This document shows positions 7,852 through 16,624 of a stretch of 64,000 nt of DNA, one piece after another. The first letter of the stretch is position 1; each line of letters begins with the position of its first letter. Where the stretch lies: the NCBI RefSeq assembly GCF_014837235.1, contig NZ_JACYFT010000001.1, positions 1 to 64,000 on the forward strand. The letters run 5' to 3'. This DNA comes from Limnohabitans radicicola. GTDB taxonomy: Bacteria > Pseudomonadota > Gammaproteobacteria > Burkholderiales > Burkholderiaceae_C. Position numbers and translations under genes: made by a program. The notes beneath the pieces were generated by a model that worked only from the letters and a program-made list of their open reading frames with translations, did no database searches and was not told where the DNA came from.

Positions 7852-9528
7852 ATGGCCTTGAACCTTTCAGACAGCTTGAGCACCACGGCAATCACCACGG
7901 AAAAGAGTTCTTTTTCGCTCAAAACCAAAGAAATTCCCGATGGGGATGTCGTTGATTTTGGCCAATTGCTGGGGGGCATCATGAATCCGACGCGGCTCAA
8001 AACGTTGATCCGCACGGATGGAACCACCGAGTCCGCTGACAACAAGGACACGGACGCCGGGCAAAAATTTGCCAGGGCGAGCACGGATGGCATCGCTTCG
8101 GATGCTTCAGCCGCCATGATGGCCATGGGTTTGGCCACGCCCACTCCACCACCGCAAAACCTGACGGCCGTGGTCTTGAGTCCCAACATGACCGCCATCA
8201 CCCCCAGTCAGTCCACCCCGGACACCGACAGCCTGGTGGCTTTTGCCAAATCACAAGGACTGGACGACAACGTGGCCGCCTGGCTCATCGATGCGAACAA
8301 AGGCGCTGCGGTCAGTCCTGTGGCTTCTGCAAAACCACAAGGGCAGGACGACAAGGTGGCCGCTTGGCTCATCGATGCGAACAAAGGCGCTGCGGTCAGC
8401 CCCGTGGCTTCTGCAAAACCACAAGGGCAGGACGACAAGGTGGCCGCTTGGCTCCCGACCACGAACAACAGCACGACGGTCGGCACGGCGGCGGCCATCC
8501 CCACAGCTGACGCGACATCGGAACCGGGCGTCGTTGGCTCGCCTGGGCTAGCCAGCGCAGCTGCAGCCATCAGTCTTCTGACCTCGCCCATGCAGACGGC
8601 AGCCAAACCCTTGGTCACAAGCCCTGCCATGGAGGGCGCCGCACCGCCAGTCCAGCTCATGCCCATGGCTACGCCTACAGCCTGGCTGACGACGCGCCCT
8701 GCTGCAGCAGGCAAAACCGCCCATGCCGCCCCTGCTTTGCCACAAACTGCCAGCGACAAGGACACAGCACACGCCAGCGATCTCGACTTGACACTGATTT
8801 TTGGCAATGGCAAGGAGCCCGTCAAAACCATGTCCACTGCCGAGGTGTCCTTCACCCCGGCCGCCTGGGTGATGGCGGGTGTGGCTGGCAACGCCGAGCA
8901 GGCATCGTCGCTGCTCAGCGACGCCACGCTGGTCCGGTCTTTGGCGAGCAGCAAACAGAGCGACGATGGCAGCGCCAAAGTGGAAGGTCTGAGCGGCATG
9001 ACCGCCGAGCGCAGCCCTGGCAAAACCAATGACCCGTCGACCAGCGCCACCACCCTCAAAGCCACCGAATCGGGCTTGACCACCGCCGAGCGCGAAGAAC
9101 TTCACCACGCTCAGGCCGAAAAAATGGGGCAAGCCATCGGCCAACGAATGCTCAGCGAGATGGAAAAAGGCCATTGGCACCTGAAAATGATGCTCAAGCC
9201 TGCTAACCTTGGCAACATCGAGGTCGAAATGCGTTTGCGCAATGGTGAGCTGGATGCCAATTTCACCGCATCACAGGCGGCCACGCGTGATTTGCTGCAA
9301 GATGGCTTGCCCAAGCTGAAAGACACCTTGACCCAAATGGGCATGGATGTTGCTAGCATGAACATCGGTGGTGGATCGAGCCAAAAAAATGGCGGAGATT
9401 CGACACCTCAGCAAGCGCCAGCTTTGACCTCAGAGGCTAAATTGGCACACACCGAGGAAACCACCACCATCATTCAGAGCGCGCAAGTCACTCCGTCCGG
9501 TCAGGATGGTCTGGACGTGCTGGTTTGA
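7852..9528 (+). CDS. fliK: Flagellar hook-length control protein FliK
   Basis: A 558-residue protein with the FliK plan: a long, disordered, A/T/P-rich N-terminal ruler region and a folded C-terminal domain (about residues 420-510) with W-H-L-K-M-M-L-K-P-A-N-L-G-N-I-E-V, which acts on FlhB to switch export from hook to filament substrates. The N-terminal part contains three 28-residue tandem repeats. It is the first gene of the plus-strand export/switch operon, 22 bases upstream of fliL. A second FliK-like gene lies at 25456. Confidence 0.9.
   Translation: MALNLSDSLSTTAITTEKSSFSLKTKEIPDGDVVDFGQLLGGIMNPTRLKTLIRTDGTTESADNKDTDAGQKFARASTDGIASDASAAMMAMGLATPTPPPQNLTAVVLSPNMTAITPSQSTPDTDSLVAFAKSQGLDDNVAAWLIDANKGAAVSPVASAKPQGQDDKVAAWLIDANKGAAVSPVASAKPQGQDDKVAAWLPTTNNSTTVGTAAAIPTADATSEPGVVGSPGLASAAAAISLLTSPMQTAAKPLVTSPAMEGAAPPVQLMPMATPTAWLTTRPAAAGKTAHAAPALPQTASDKDTAHASDLDLTLIFGNGKEPVKTMSTAEVSFTPAAWVMAGVAGNAEQASSLLSDATLVRSLASSKQSDDGSAKVEGLSGMTAERSPGKTNDPSTSATTLKATESGLTTAEREELHHAQAEKMGQAIGQRMLSEMEKGHWHLKMMLKPANLGNIEVEMRLRNGELDANFTASQAATRDLLQDGLPKLKDTLTQMGMDVASMNIGGGSSQKNGGDSTPQQAPALTSEAKLAHTEETTTIIQSAQVTPSGQDGLDVLV
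8230..8481 (+). repeat. Three 84-bp tandem repeats inside fliK
   Basis: Units at 8230-8313, 8314-8397 and 8398-8481 each encode 28 residues built around A-K-P-Q-G-Q-D-D-K-V-A-A-W-L. Units 1 and 2 share the ending I-D-A-N-K-G-A-A-V; unit 3 diverges after W-L. The repeats are in frame, so copy-number change would lengthen or shorten the molecular ruler. Confidence 0.9.
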
Positions 9529-9550
9529 ACCCCATTGAAGAGGCAACACC

Positions 9551-10126
9551 ATGGCAGATGAAGAAATCGAAGTCGAAGAGAAAAAGAAGTCCCCGCTGAT
9601 CAAGATCATCATCTTTGCCGTGGTGGGCATCCTCGTGCTGGCTGGCACGGTGGTGGGTACGATGTTCGTCACCGGCTTTTTCGATAAAAAAGACAGCAGC
9701 GCGGTGGAAGCCCGACTGGCCGAGCTGGAGGCTGCAGCTTCTGCAGCCAAAGCCGCCAGCGAAGCCATCCCGCAAAAAGTCACCAAAGACTCGCCCGAGT
9801 TGACGCGTTTTGAGAACAGCTACATGGACCTCGAAAAGCCTTTGGTGTCCAACATGATGAACTCCCGCAAAGTCATGCAGGTCAATGTGTCCATCATGAC
9901 CCACTACGACGAGCGCGTCTTCAAAAACGTCAAAAAACATGAAGTGGCGCTGCGCTCCGTGGCACTGGATGTGATGCGCCAGCAGACCGACGCTGAGCTC
10001 AACACCCCGGAATTTCGCAAGGAACTGGCCAACAAAATCCGTGATGCGATGAACAAGACACTGGAAAAATACGAGGACTTTGGGGGCATTGAAGAAATCT
10101 TCTTCTCCAGTTTCGTGGTGCAGTGA
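9551..10126 (+). CDS. fliL: Flagellar basal-body-associated protein FliL
   Basis: A 191-residue single-pass inner-membrane protein: acidic/basic cytoplasmic N-terminus, transmembrane helix at about 17-39, a short linker, and a periplasmic stomatin-like domain containing V-N-V-S-I-M-T-H-Y-D and ending F-S-S-F-V-V-Q as FliL usually does. FliL surrounds the stator and supports torque. It sits between fliK and fliM, the normal place. Confidence 0.92.
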   Translation: MADEEIEVEEKKKSPLIKIIIFAVVGILVLAGTVVGTMFVTGFFDKKDSSAVEARLAELEAAASAAKAASEAIPQKVTKDSPELTRFENSYMDLEKPLVSNMMNSRKVMQVNVSIMTHYDERVFKNVKKHEVALRSVALDVMRQQTDAELNTPEFRKELANKIRDAMNKTLEKYEDFGGIEEIFFSSFVVQ

Positions 10127-10144
10127 TACAGAAAACAATCACAA

Positions 10145-11155
10145 ATGTCTGACTCTCAACCCCTGTTGACGCCTGAAGAACTGGCCGCGCTTTCTGCGGC
10201 CCTGGACGATGGCAGCCTTGGCGTCGATACAGGGTACAACCTGGAGGTTCAGGTTCGCAAGCACGACCTGACGACCGAAGACAGCAGCCTGGGGATCAAT
10301 GTCGCTTCACTGGACATGATCAACGAGCGCTTCATTCGCTTGTTCAGGTTGGGCATGCTCGAAGTGCTGCGCACCAGCCCACGGATCAACCCGACACACA
10401 CGCAAATTGTTCGCTTTGGTGACTACATCAAGGATCTGAAGGCGCCCCTGTCCGTCAACATCATCCGGATGGCACCGTTTCGAGGCTATTCAATGGTGGT
10501 GATTGAACCCACTGTGGTCTTCAGTTCTCTGGACAGTTTTTTCGGCGGCTTTGGCCGGGGCGTGGGTCAATTGCCACCTGGTCGGTTGTTTACACCGACC
10601 GAAACCCGCATCATCAAAATCATTTTGCAGGTTTTCTTCCGCTCCCTGAAAGAAGCCTGGTCACCCGTCTCAACGGTTGACTTCGAACACGTCAGCTCGG
10701 AAATCAACCCGCAATTTGCACAGATCGCTGACGAAAATGATCTGGTGGTGCTGTGCCGTTTTGAATCCGAGTCCAACAACAACAGCCGTGGCACAGGTTT
10801 CATCGACATGGTGATTCCATATGTGGCACTCAAACCCGTGCGCGACCTGCTTCGCAGCCGTGTCCAAACAGGCGATGGCAACGAAGAGTCCGACAATTTG
10901 TGGCGCAACCAGCTGGTGGATGCGGTCAAAGACGCCGAGCTGCACATGAATGTCCTGCTGGGCAAACTGCAGATTTCACTCAGTCAACTGCAGCAAATGC
11001 AAGTGGGTGATGTGCTGCACTTCAAAAAGGCCGACTATGCTCGGGTCATGATCCGCGATCTGCCTGTTTACGACGTGGAAGTCGGCACCATGGGCAGCCA
11101 AACCGCGGTCAAGATCGTTGAGGCCATCAGCCCGGCCATGAACACCACAGATTGA
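10145..11155 (+). CDS. fliM: Flagellar motor switch protein FliM
   Basis: A 336-residue C-ring protein. The N-terminal L-L-T-P-E-E-L-A-A-L corresponds to the CheY-P binding helix. The middle CheC-like domain carries F-F-G-G-F-G-R-G, and the C-terminal SpoA domain (about 250-330) packs with FliN. It binds CheY-P and switches rotation. It overlaps the weak upstream frame of fliN but ends 17 bases before the preferred fliN start. Confidence 0.95.
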   Translation: MSDSQPLLTPEELAALSAALDDGSLGVDTGYNLEVQVRKHDLTTEDSSLGINVASLDMINERFIRLFRLGMLEVLRTSPRINPTHTQIVRFGDYIKDLKAPLSVNIIRMAPFRGYSMVVIEPTVVFSSLDSFFGGFGRGVGQLPPGRLFTPTETRIIKIILQVFFRSLKEAWSPVSTVDFEHVSSEINPQFAQIADENDLVVLCRFESESNNNSRGTGFIDMVIPYVALKPVRDLLRSRVQTGDGNEESDNLWRNQLVDAVKDAELHMNVLLGKLQISLSQLQQMQVGDVLHFKKADYARVMIRDLPVYDVEVGTMGSQTAVKIVEAISPAMNTTD

Positions 11156-11172
11156 ATGCCAAGGAGCAGCGA

Positions 11173-11481
11173 ATGAGCGAGTCGAACAATACAGAAAACG
11201 GCCAGGAACTGGCCGACAAAGGCCAGATCCACACGGACGTCCTGCAAAACATCCCAGTCACCTTGTCCATTGAAGTGGGTCGTGCCGTGATCAAAATTCG
11301 CGACCTGCTGCGACTCACCCAGGGCAGCGTGGTGGAACTCGACCGCATCGCGGGTGAACCTCTGGATCTTTTGGTGAACAACACTGTGGTTGCCCAAGGT
11401 GAGGTGGTTCTGCTCAACGATCGCTACGGCATCCGCCTGACCCGCGTTGTCCCGGCCTCCGAGCGCCTCGAAAACCTCTGA
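11173..11481 (+). CDS. fliN: Flagellar motor switch protein FliN
   Basis: A 102-residue SpoA-domain protein with V-P-V-T-like I-P-V-T-L-S-I-E-V-G-R, L-L-R-L-T-Q-G-S-V-V-E-L and a terminal Y-G-I-R-L-T. ATG 11173 is chosen because AAGGAG lies 7 bases upstream; a TTG at 11152 would overlap fliM. FliN completes the C-ring and docks the export ATPase complex. Confidence 0.95.
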   Translation: MSESNNTENGQELADKGQIHTDVLQNIPVTLSIEVGRAVIKIRDLLRLTQGSVVELDRIAGEPLDLLVNNTVVAQGEVVLLNDRYGIRLTRVVPASERLENL

Positions 11482-11492
11482 TAATCACCCTC

Positions 11493-11798
11493 ATGTCGAA
11501 TGGGTGGACTTTTCTGGACTGGCTGCAATACCTGCTGAGCTTTGCCTTGGTGATTGGCTTGCTGCTGGCCATGCTGTGGGCCTTGCGCAAGCTGCAACAT
11601 GGGCAGGGTTTCATCAAGCGCCCTCACCAGCGCCTGACCATCCTGGAAAGCCTGTCTGTGGCACCACGCCAGAAAATTGCGCTGGTTCGCATGGATGAGC
11701 AAGACATCCTGGTCGGCATCACGGCCCAGAACATCACCGTCCTGCACACCGCCAAAGCCAAGCCTGCCCCTCCCGAGAGCTTCGAGGCCCCTCTATGA
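11493..11798 (+). CDS. fliO: Flagellar biosynthetic protein FliO
   Basis: A 101-residue membrane protein with one transmembrane helix (about 10-30) and a small cytoplasmic domain containing L-T-I-L-E-S-L-S-V-A-P-R-Q-K-I-A-L-V, the FliO signature. FliO assists assembly of the FliP ring. It overlaps fliP by 4 bases (ATGA). Confidence 0.88.
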   Translation: MSNGWTFLDWLQYLLSFALVIGLLLAMLWALRKLQHGQGFIKRPHQRLTILESLSVAPRQKIALVRMDEQDILVGITAQNITVLHTAKAKPAPPESFEAPL

Positions 11799-12538
11799 AA
11801 TCCAGATTGTTCTGGCTGGTTCTGTTGTTGAGCCTGCTGCCCGTGTTGGCACAGGCTGCACCTGACATACCGGCCATCACCTCTAGCAACACGGGCAAAG
11901 GCACCCAGTACAGCATGTCGCTGCAACTGTTGGCGTTGATGACCACGCTGACGTTGCTGCCATCATTGCTGCTGATGATGACGGCGTTCGTTCGCATCGT
12001 CATCGTCATGTCGATCCTGCGATCGGCTCTGGGCACAGGCCAGACCCCGCCCAACATGGTCATTGTGGGACTGTCCCTTTTTCTGACCTTGTTCATCATG
12101 TCCCCAGTGCTGAACGACGTCTACCAGAATGCACTGCTGCCCTACATGAACCAGGGCATGCCCTTTGACAAAGCGCTGGCACTGGCTGAGAAACCCATTC
12201 GCGCGTTCATGTTGAACCAGACCCGTGAAGACGACATCGCCATGTTCATGGAAATCGCCCGCAACAAGAATTTCAGCAGTGCAGCGGATGTGCCCTTCAC
12301 CACGCTGGTGCCTGCTTTCCTGACTTCGGAACTCAAGAGCGCCTTCACCATCGGCTTTCTGATTTACATCCCCTTCGTCGTGATCGACCTGATCGTCGCC
12401 AGCGTGCTGATGTCGATGGGCATGATGATGCTCTCGCCCATGATGATTTCGATGCCCTTCAAACTCATGCTGTTTGTGCTGGTGGATGGCTGGAGCCTGA
12501 TCATGGGCTCGCTGGCCTCCAGCTTTGCCATGCCCTAG
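11795..12538 (+). CDS. fliP: Flagellar export gate protein FliP
   Basis: A 247-residue protein with a cleavable signal peptide (ending A-Q-A near residue 24), four membrane helices, the conserved M-M-T-A-F-V-R-I-V-I-V and the terminal P-F-K-L-M-L-F-V-L-V-D-G-W. FliP forms a pentamer with FliQ and FliR as the export pore. Length and order are normal. Confidence 0.96.
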   Translation: MKSRLFWLVLLLSLLPVLAQAAPDIPAITSSNTGKGTQYSMSLQLLALMTTLTLLPSLLLMMTAFVRIVIVMSILRSALGTGQTPPNMVIVGLSLFLTLFIMSPVLNDVYQNALLPYMNQGMPFDKALALAEKPIRAFMLNQTREDDIAMFMEIARNKNFSSAADVPFTTLVPAFLTSELKSAFTIGFLIYIPFVVIDLIVASVLMSMGMMMLSPMMISMPFKLMLFVLVDGWSLIMGSLASSFAMP

Positions 12539-12547
12539 GAGAGTGAC

Positions 12548-12817
12548 ATGGATACCGCAATGGTCATTGACCTGGGCAGACAAGCCCTTTGGACCGCCGT
12601 GCTGGTGTGCGCACCGCTCTTGACAGTGGCGTTGGTGATTGGTGTCATCATCGGCATCATCCAGGCCGCCACATCCATCAACGAACAAACCCTGAGTTTC
12701 ATCCCGAAGCTGATCGGCTTGGCACTGGCACTGCTGTTGTTTGGCAGCTGGCAAATCGTGACATTGGTGGATTTCACCCGATCCATCTTCCAGCGCATCC
12801 CCACGCTGTTCACCTGA
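12548..12817 (+). CDS. fliQ: Flagellar export gate protein FliQ
   Basis: An 89-residue protein of two membrane helices with the Q-A-A-T-S-I-N-E-Q-T-L-S-F-I-P-K loop typical of FliQ. It lies 9 bases after fliP and 13 bases before fliR. Confidence 0.95.
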   Translation: MDTAMVIDLGRQALWTAVLVCAPLLTVALVIGVIIGIIQAATSINEQTLSFIPKLIGLALALLLFGSWQIVTLVDFTRSIFQRIPTLFT

Positions 12818-12830
12818 GCCGAGGCAACGC

Positions 12831-13607
12831 ATGAATGTGTTGGCGGCCGACATCGTGGAGCGGTTTTACACCTTGATGTGGCCCATGCTGCGCATTTCTG
12901 CGTTGATGCTCACGGCCCCCATTTTGTCGCAGCACGCCTTCAATTTGCGCATGCGGATCTTGTTGGCACTGGTGCTGGCCTGGATGGTCTATCCACTGCA
13001 CCGCTGGCCCGTGATTGACCCCACATCGGCACAAGGCCTTGTTGAGCTTTTCAATCAAATCATGATCGGCAGCATGATGGGGCTGATACTCCAGGTGGTG
13101 GTGGCTGCGGTCGTGCTGGCTGGACAAAGCGTGGCCACGGCCATGGGGCTTTCGATGGCCAACATGCTGGACCCGAACATGGGTAATGTGCCCGTGATCT
13201 CCCAATTTTTCACCATCCTGGCGACATTGATTTTTGTGGGTTTTGGCGGTCACGCCATGCTGTTGGGGCTGATCGCAGATTCCTTTCATGCCCTGCCCAT
13301 AGGACAGTCATTGCTCAATCAGGAAATCTACGGTCGCATTCTGCGGTGGAGCTCGATGATGTTTTTGGGATCCATGCTCATGGCCTTGCCCGTCATGATT
13401 TCCCTCCTGTTCATCAACGTGGGCATGGGTGTTGTCACCCGTGCGGCACCCAGTCTGAATATTTTCGCTGTCGGATTTCCGGCCATGACACTTGGTGGCT
13501 TTTTGATCCTGATCATCTCGATGCAAAGCATTGGGGGCCGGATGGAGTGGCTTTGGATGCAGGGCTTCCATGTTCTGCGCGACATCTTGGGGCTGAGCCA
13601 TGGCTGA
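12831..13607 (+). CDS. fliR: Flagellar export gate protein FliR
   Basis: A 258-residue protein with about six membrane helices, F-Y-T-L-M-W-P-M-L-R-I-S-A near the start and A-P-S-L-N-I-F-A-V-G-F-P in the conserved loop. It is the single-copy gate subunit of the FliPQR core and overlaps flhB by 8 bases. Confidence 0.95.
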   Translation: MNVLAADIVERFYTLMWPMLRISALMLTAPILSQHAFNLRMRILLALVLAWMVYPLHRWPVIDPTSAQGLVELFNQIMIGSMMGLILQVVVAAVVLAGQSVATAMGLSMANMLDPNMGNVPVISQFFTILATLIFVGFGGHAMLLGLIADSFHALPIGQSLLNQEIYGRILRWSSMMFLGSMLMALPVMISLLFINVGMGVVTRAAPSLNIFAVGFPAMTLGGFLILIISMQSIGGRMEWLWMQGFHVLRDILGLSHG

Positions 13608-14763
13608 GGGCAGCGGAGAAGACCGGACCGAACTGCCCACGGCCAGGAAGCTGAGCAAGGCCAGGGAAGACGGTCAGGTTGCACGCTCGAGCGAACTGCC
13701 TGCCGCCGTGATCGTGATCGGCTCATTCATGATCCTGATGATGATGGGTGGCAAACTGGTGCAGAGTTTGGCCAATATCTTTGCCAGCGGGCTGGTGTTT
13801 GACCGCAAAAGCTTGGACCGCCCGCAAATGCTGGCCAGCATTTTTGCAGATCAGCTGGTCTCGGCCTACTTGCTGATCATCCCGATCGTCATCTTCACGA
13901 TCATCGCTGCAGTCGTGTCCTCTGGCATGACAGGGGGCTTTCTGTTTTCCATGCAAGCGGTCATGCCCAAGGCCGCCAAGCTCAACCCGTGGAACGGCCT
14001 CAAACGCATTTTTGGCATGCACGCGCTCGTCGAGCTCGCAAAATCCATCCTCAAATTCACCATTGTCTCCAGCGTGTTGTGGTGGTCCATCATGTCCAAC
14101 ATGGACTCCCTCATTCAACTGGGGCAGATGGGCTTGGAGCCTGCGCTCAGCCTGGCCGGCAGAATGATCGCCCAATCTGCCCTTTGGATCGCCCTGAGCC
14201 TGGCAGCCATTGCGGCGATCGATGTGCCGTATCAGAAGTATGAATTCATGAAGCGCATGAAGATGACCAAGCAAGAGGTCAAAGACGAATACAAAGACAT
14301 GGAAGGTCGCCCGGAAATCAAGGCTCAGATACGCAGACGTCAGCGTGAAATGGCCAACGCCCGCATGATCCAGCGCATCAAGGACGCGGATGTGGTGATC
14401 ACCAACCCCGAGCACTTTGCTGTGGCCCTCGAATACGACCCAACAGGCGATGGTGCCCCCGTCATGGTGGCCAAAGGTTCGGACCATATGGCGGCCAAAA
14501 TTCGGGAAGAAGCCCAAATTCATGGCATCCACCTGTTTGAAGCCCCCCCATTGGCACGTGCCATTTACTTCACCACCGAACTGGAGCAGCAAGTCCCTGA
14601 AGACTTGTACCATGCTGTCGCGCAGGTCATCGCCTACGTTTTCAGCCTTGAAGCAGCCTCACCGCAACAGGCTGCTCGCAACCGCCCTCAGGTCAAAGTG
14701 CCCCCGTCCATGCTTTTCAATCCGGATGGCAGCCGTGTTGAGGCCCAGGAAGTTTCCGCATGA
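13600..14763 (+). CDS. flhB: Flagellar export switch protein FlhB (NPEH variant)
   Basis: A 387-residue protein: the family N-terminus (E-D-R-T-E-L-P-T), four membrane helices to about residue 210, and a cytoplasmic domain that normally self-cleaves between N and P of N-P-T-H. Here residues 269-272 read N-P-E-H, so the cleavage-site N and P are kept but the third residue is acidic. The rest (F-A-V-A-L-E-Y-D) is conserved. FlhB changes export specificity after contact with FliK. The stop overlaps the next gene by 4 bases. Confidence 0.95.
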   Translation: MAEGSGEDRTELPTARKLSKAREDGQVARSSELPAAVIVIGSFMILMMMGGKLVQSLANIFASGLVFDRKSLDRPQMLASIFADQLVSAYLLIIPIVIFTIIAAVVSSGMTGGFLFSMQAVMPKAAKLNPWNGLKRIFGMHALVELAKSILKFTIVSSVLWWSIMSNMDSLIQLGQMGLEPALSLAGRMIAQSALWIALSLAAIAAIDVPYQKYEFMKRMKMTKQEVKDEYKDMEGRPEIKAQIRRRQREMANARMIQRIKDADVVITNPEHFAVALEYDPTGDGAPVMVAKGSDHMAAKIREEAQIHGIHLFEAPPLARAIYFTTELEQQVPEDLYHAVAQVIAYVFSLEAASPQQAARNRPQVKVPPSMLFNPDGSRVEAQEVSA

Positions 14764-16055
14764 ATCCATTGATAGACCACACCGACAACCTCTTGCAGGA
14801 TTTCTTTTTCCGTACCGCAGACCGCATGCGCGTGGAAGGCTGCGCCAACGCCATTGCCAATGAAGGCCTGAGCCTGGTGCTGTATTCGCCTCATGAGGCG
14901 CTCCTGGACCATTACCTCGGATTGTTGCTGGAGAGACTGCGCCGCCAGAGCCCGCAGCCACGGATCGAAGCGTACTTTCCCACCAGTACCGAATCACTCA
15001 TTGCACGCTTCAACGACGTGCTGGCCAAGCAATCCGTCAAAGAAGCCACACGCTCGCCACAAGACAGCGACAATGCTCAAATCTGGGTTGTGCATGACAC
15101 CCAGCTGTTGCCCGATCAGGAAATCCAGCTGATGGCCCGCCTGATTCAAAATTTCCCGGGTGCCAACATTCGCGCGATTTTGTTGATGACGGGCAACAAC
15201 CCACAAAAAGCGTCGCTGTCGGCCATGGGCCGCAAGGTCTTACGCTGGGACATTGAAGCCCCCACGCCAGAGCAGGTTCAAATTGCCCTCGACGCAGCGT
15301 CTCAAAACGGGCAGCTGCAGGCTGCGACCCAATTGCTGCGCCGCATGGGGCGCCTGACTGCGCCAGACCCTGCTCTGAGCCTCGATGCCGCCGATGCAGA
15401 AAATGCGCCCCCCCCCGCCCCCGCTAAATCCAGCTCGGTGAGCTCACTGCGGGCAACGGTGGCGCGCTGGCGCAAGCGCCCTGCAAAGTGGTTTGGCGAC
15501 CTGCGAGGACGTGTTGCAAATCGATCTGGCACGCGGGTGCCCTCGCGCTTACCCTTGATTTTGGGTGCTGCGTTGCTCACATCAGTGGCGGTGATGGCGT
15601 GGGTGCAACCTCAGGCATTTGGTCTGTCTCGCCCAGCGGCAAATCCTTCAACACCTGTTCCGAAACCGGTTGAAGCCTCCCCTGTCGCGCAAGCAGTCGC
15701 CGCTTCAGAGCCAGCACCAGAAGTTCCCGACGAATCGCAACTCACCCAGGCGTGGGTGCGCAATCTGCCCAGCGACAGCTTCTTGATTCAGCATGCCAGT
15801 GTGATGACTTACGAAAAAGCCCTCATCACACTCAAAACGGTGCCTGCACAAGCCAACGCCAAAGTGGTTGCCGCTTACCGCACTGGAGAGCCTTTGGCAC
15901 ATTTTGTGATTGTTTCCGGGCCGTTTGACTCCTTAGGCAAAGCCTATGAAAGTCTGAAACGCAAAGAAGGCACGAAAAACAGTTGGGTGCGTGCCACCAA
16001 AACCTTGCAAGACCAGATCACAGGGCCCACACGCCCGCAGGAAGTCCGTCCATGA
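14760..16055 (+). CDS. DamX-like membrane protein with degenerate ATPase-like and SPOR domains
   Basis: A 431-residue protein translationally coupled to flhB (ATGA overlap). Residues 15-180 resemble the AAA-type domain of DamX/MshM/ExeA-like proteins (F-F-F-R-T-A-D-R-M-R, W-V-V-H-D-T-Q-L-L) but lack a recognisable P-loop. A basic linker leads to a single transmembrane helix at 264-283, then an A/P-rich periplasmic spacer and a C-terminal SPOR-like domain (about 338-415), which would bind denuded septal peptidoglycan. A link between the basal body or its placement and the cell wall is suggested by context only. Confidence 0.65.
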   Translation: MNPLIDHTDNLLQDFFFRTADRMRVEGCANAIANEGLSLVLYSPHEALLDHYLGLLLERLRRQSPQPRIEAYFPTSTESLIARFNDVLAKQSVKEATRSPQDSDNAQIWVVHDTQLLPDQEIQLMARLIQNFPGANIRAILLMTGNNPQKASLSAMGRKVLRWDIEAPTPEQVQIALDAASQNGQLQAATQLLRRMGRLTAPDPALSLDAADAENAPPPAPAKSSSVSSLRATVARWRKRPAKWFGDLRGRVANRSGTRVPSRLPLILGAALLTSVAVMAWVQPQAFGLSRPAANPSTPVPKPVEASPVAQAVAASEPAPEVPDESQLTQAWVRNLPSDSFLIQHASVMTYEKALITLKTVPAQANAKVVAAYRTGEPLAHFVIVSGPFDSLGKAYESLKRKEGTKNSWVRATKTLQDQITGPTRPQEVRP

Positions 16056-16606
16056 GCACCACCAAAGTCCTGAAAAACAAGAAACCGGTAACTGTCGACA
16101 TCAGTGAGGACTCCCGCACTGCACAGCGCAAACGGACCAAAGTCCAGGTGGCAGCAGATCCGGTCAAGGCACCCGGCAAAGCCCCCATCAAGGTGACGAC
16201 CAGCCAGTCCCGAGGTGCGGCGAGAGCAGCTGCGCAGCCCCCATCTACCCTGACTGGGAAATCTGCACCTGTGACCCCATCTGCGCCTGCAGCCAAGTCA
16301 CCACGCCCGAAAACCGCGCGCGCACCTGCGCCAGCGATCCCGGCGTCCATCGCCAAATCCGCTGAACCGTCTTCGAAAAAGAAGCGCACCAAAGCGCCAC
16401 TGAAGCCTCAAGTTCAAGAATCCACCACTGCTGTCGATACTTCAGCAGAGTCCACAGTGACAACGCCGCCGAGTGCCCCCCGGGCCCCTATCCCTGAGCC
16501 GGAGCTTTGGGAAAAAGACAGCCCGGTGATGCGGCGCATCAGCTTGTTGCGTACACGTAATGCACAACTGAATGAACAAGTCCTGAGGCTCAAGAAACCC
16601 CTATAA
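16052..16606 (+). CDS. Basic, disordered A/P/K-rich protein of unknown function
   Basis: A 184-residue protein starting at the ATGA overlap with the SPOR gene. It is highly enriched in A, P, K, S and T, with K-K-K-R-T-K clusters in the middle, and ends in a short helix (about 155-184) of the form R-R-I-S-L-L-R-T-R-N-A-Q-L. No family was recognised; most of the chain is predicted to be disordered. Tight coupling on both sides supports a real gene in the fliK-flhB transcript. Confidence 0.65.
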   Translation: MSTTKVLKNKKPVTVDISEDSRTAQRKRTKVQVAADPVKAPGKAPIKVTTSQSRGAARAAAQPPSTLTGKSAPVTPSAPAAKSPRPKTARAPAPAIPASIAKSAEPSSKKKRTKAPLKPQVQESTTAVDTSAESTVTTPPSAPRAPIPEPELWEKDSPVMRRISLLRTRNAQLNEQVLRLKKPL

Positions 16607-16624
16607 GACTGAAGATCCAAGCCC

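Noticed and set aside
8230-8481. CRISPR-like array
   Set aside because: The repeats are contiguous, in frame within fliK and have no spacers. No CRISPR array or cas gene was seen anywhere.
8208-9083. A 291-codon open frame antisense to fliK
   Set aside because: It mirrors the codon bias and tandem repeats of fliK, has repeated low-complexity segments and no promoter or ribosome-binding site of its own.
11963-12853. A 296-codon antisense frame over fliP-fliQ
   Set aside because: Composition is dominated by H, Q, G and D, typical of the reverse reading of membrane-protein genes with GC-rich third positions.
13723-14613. A 296-codon antisense frame over flhB
   Set aside because: Same H/Q/G-rich antisense artefact; flhB is certain on the other strand.
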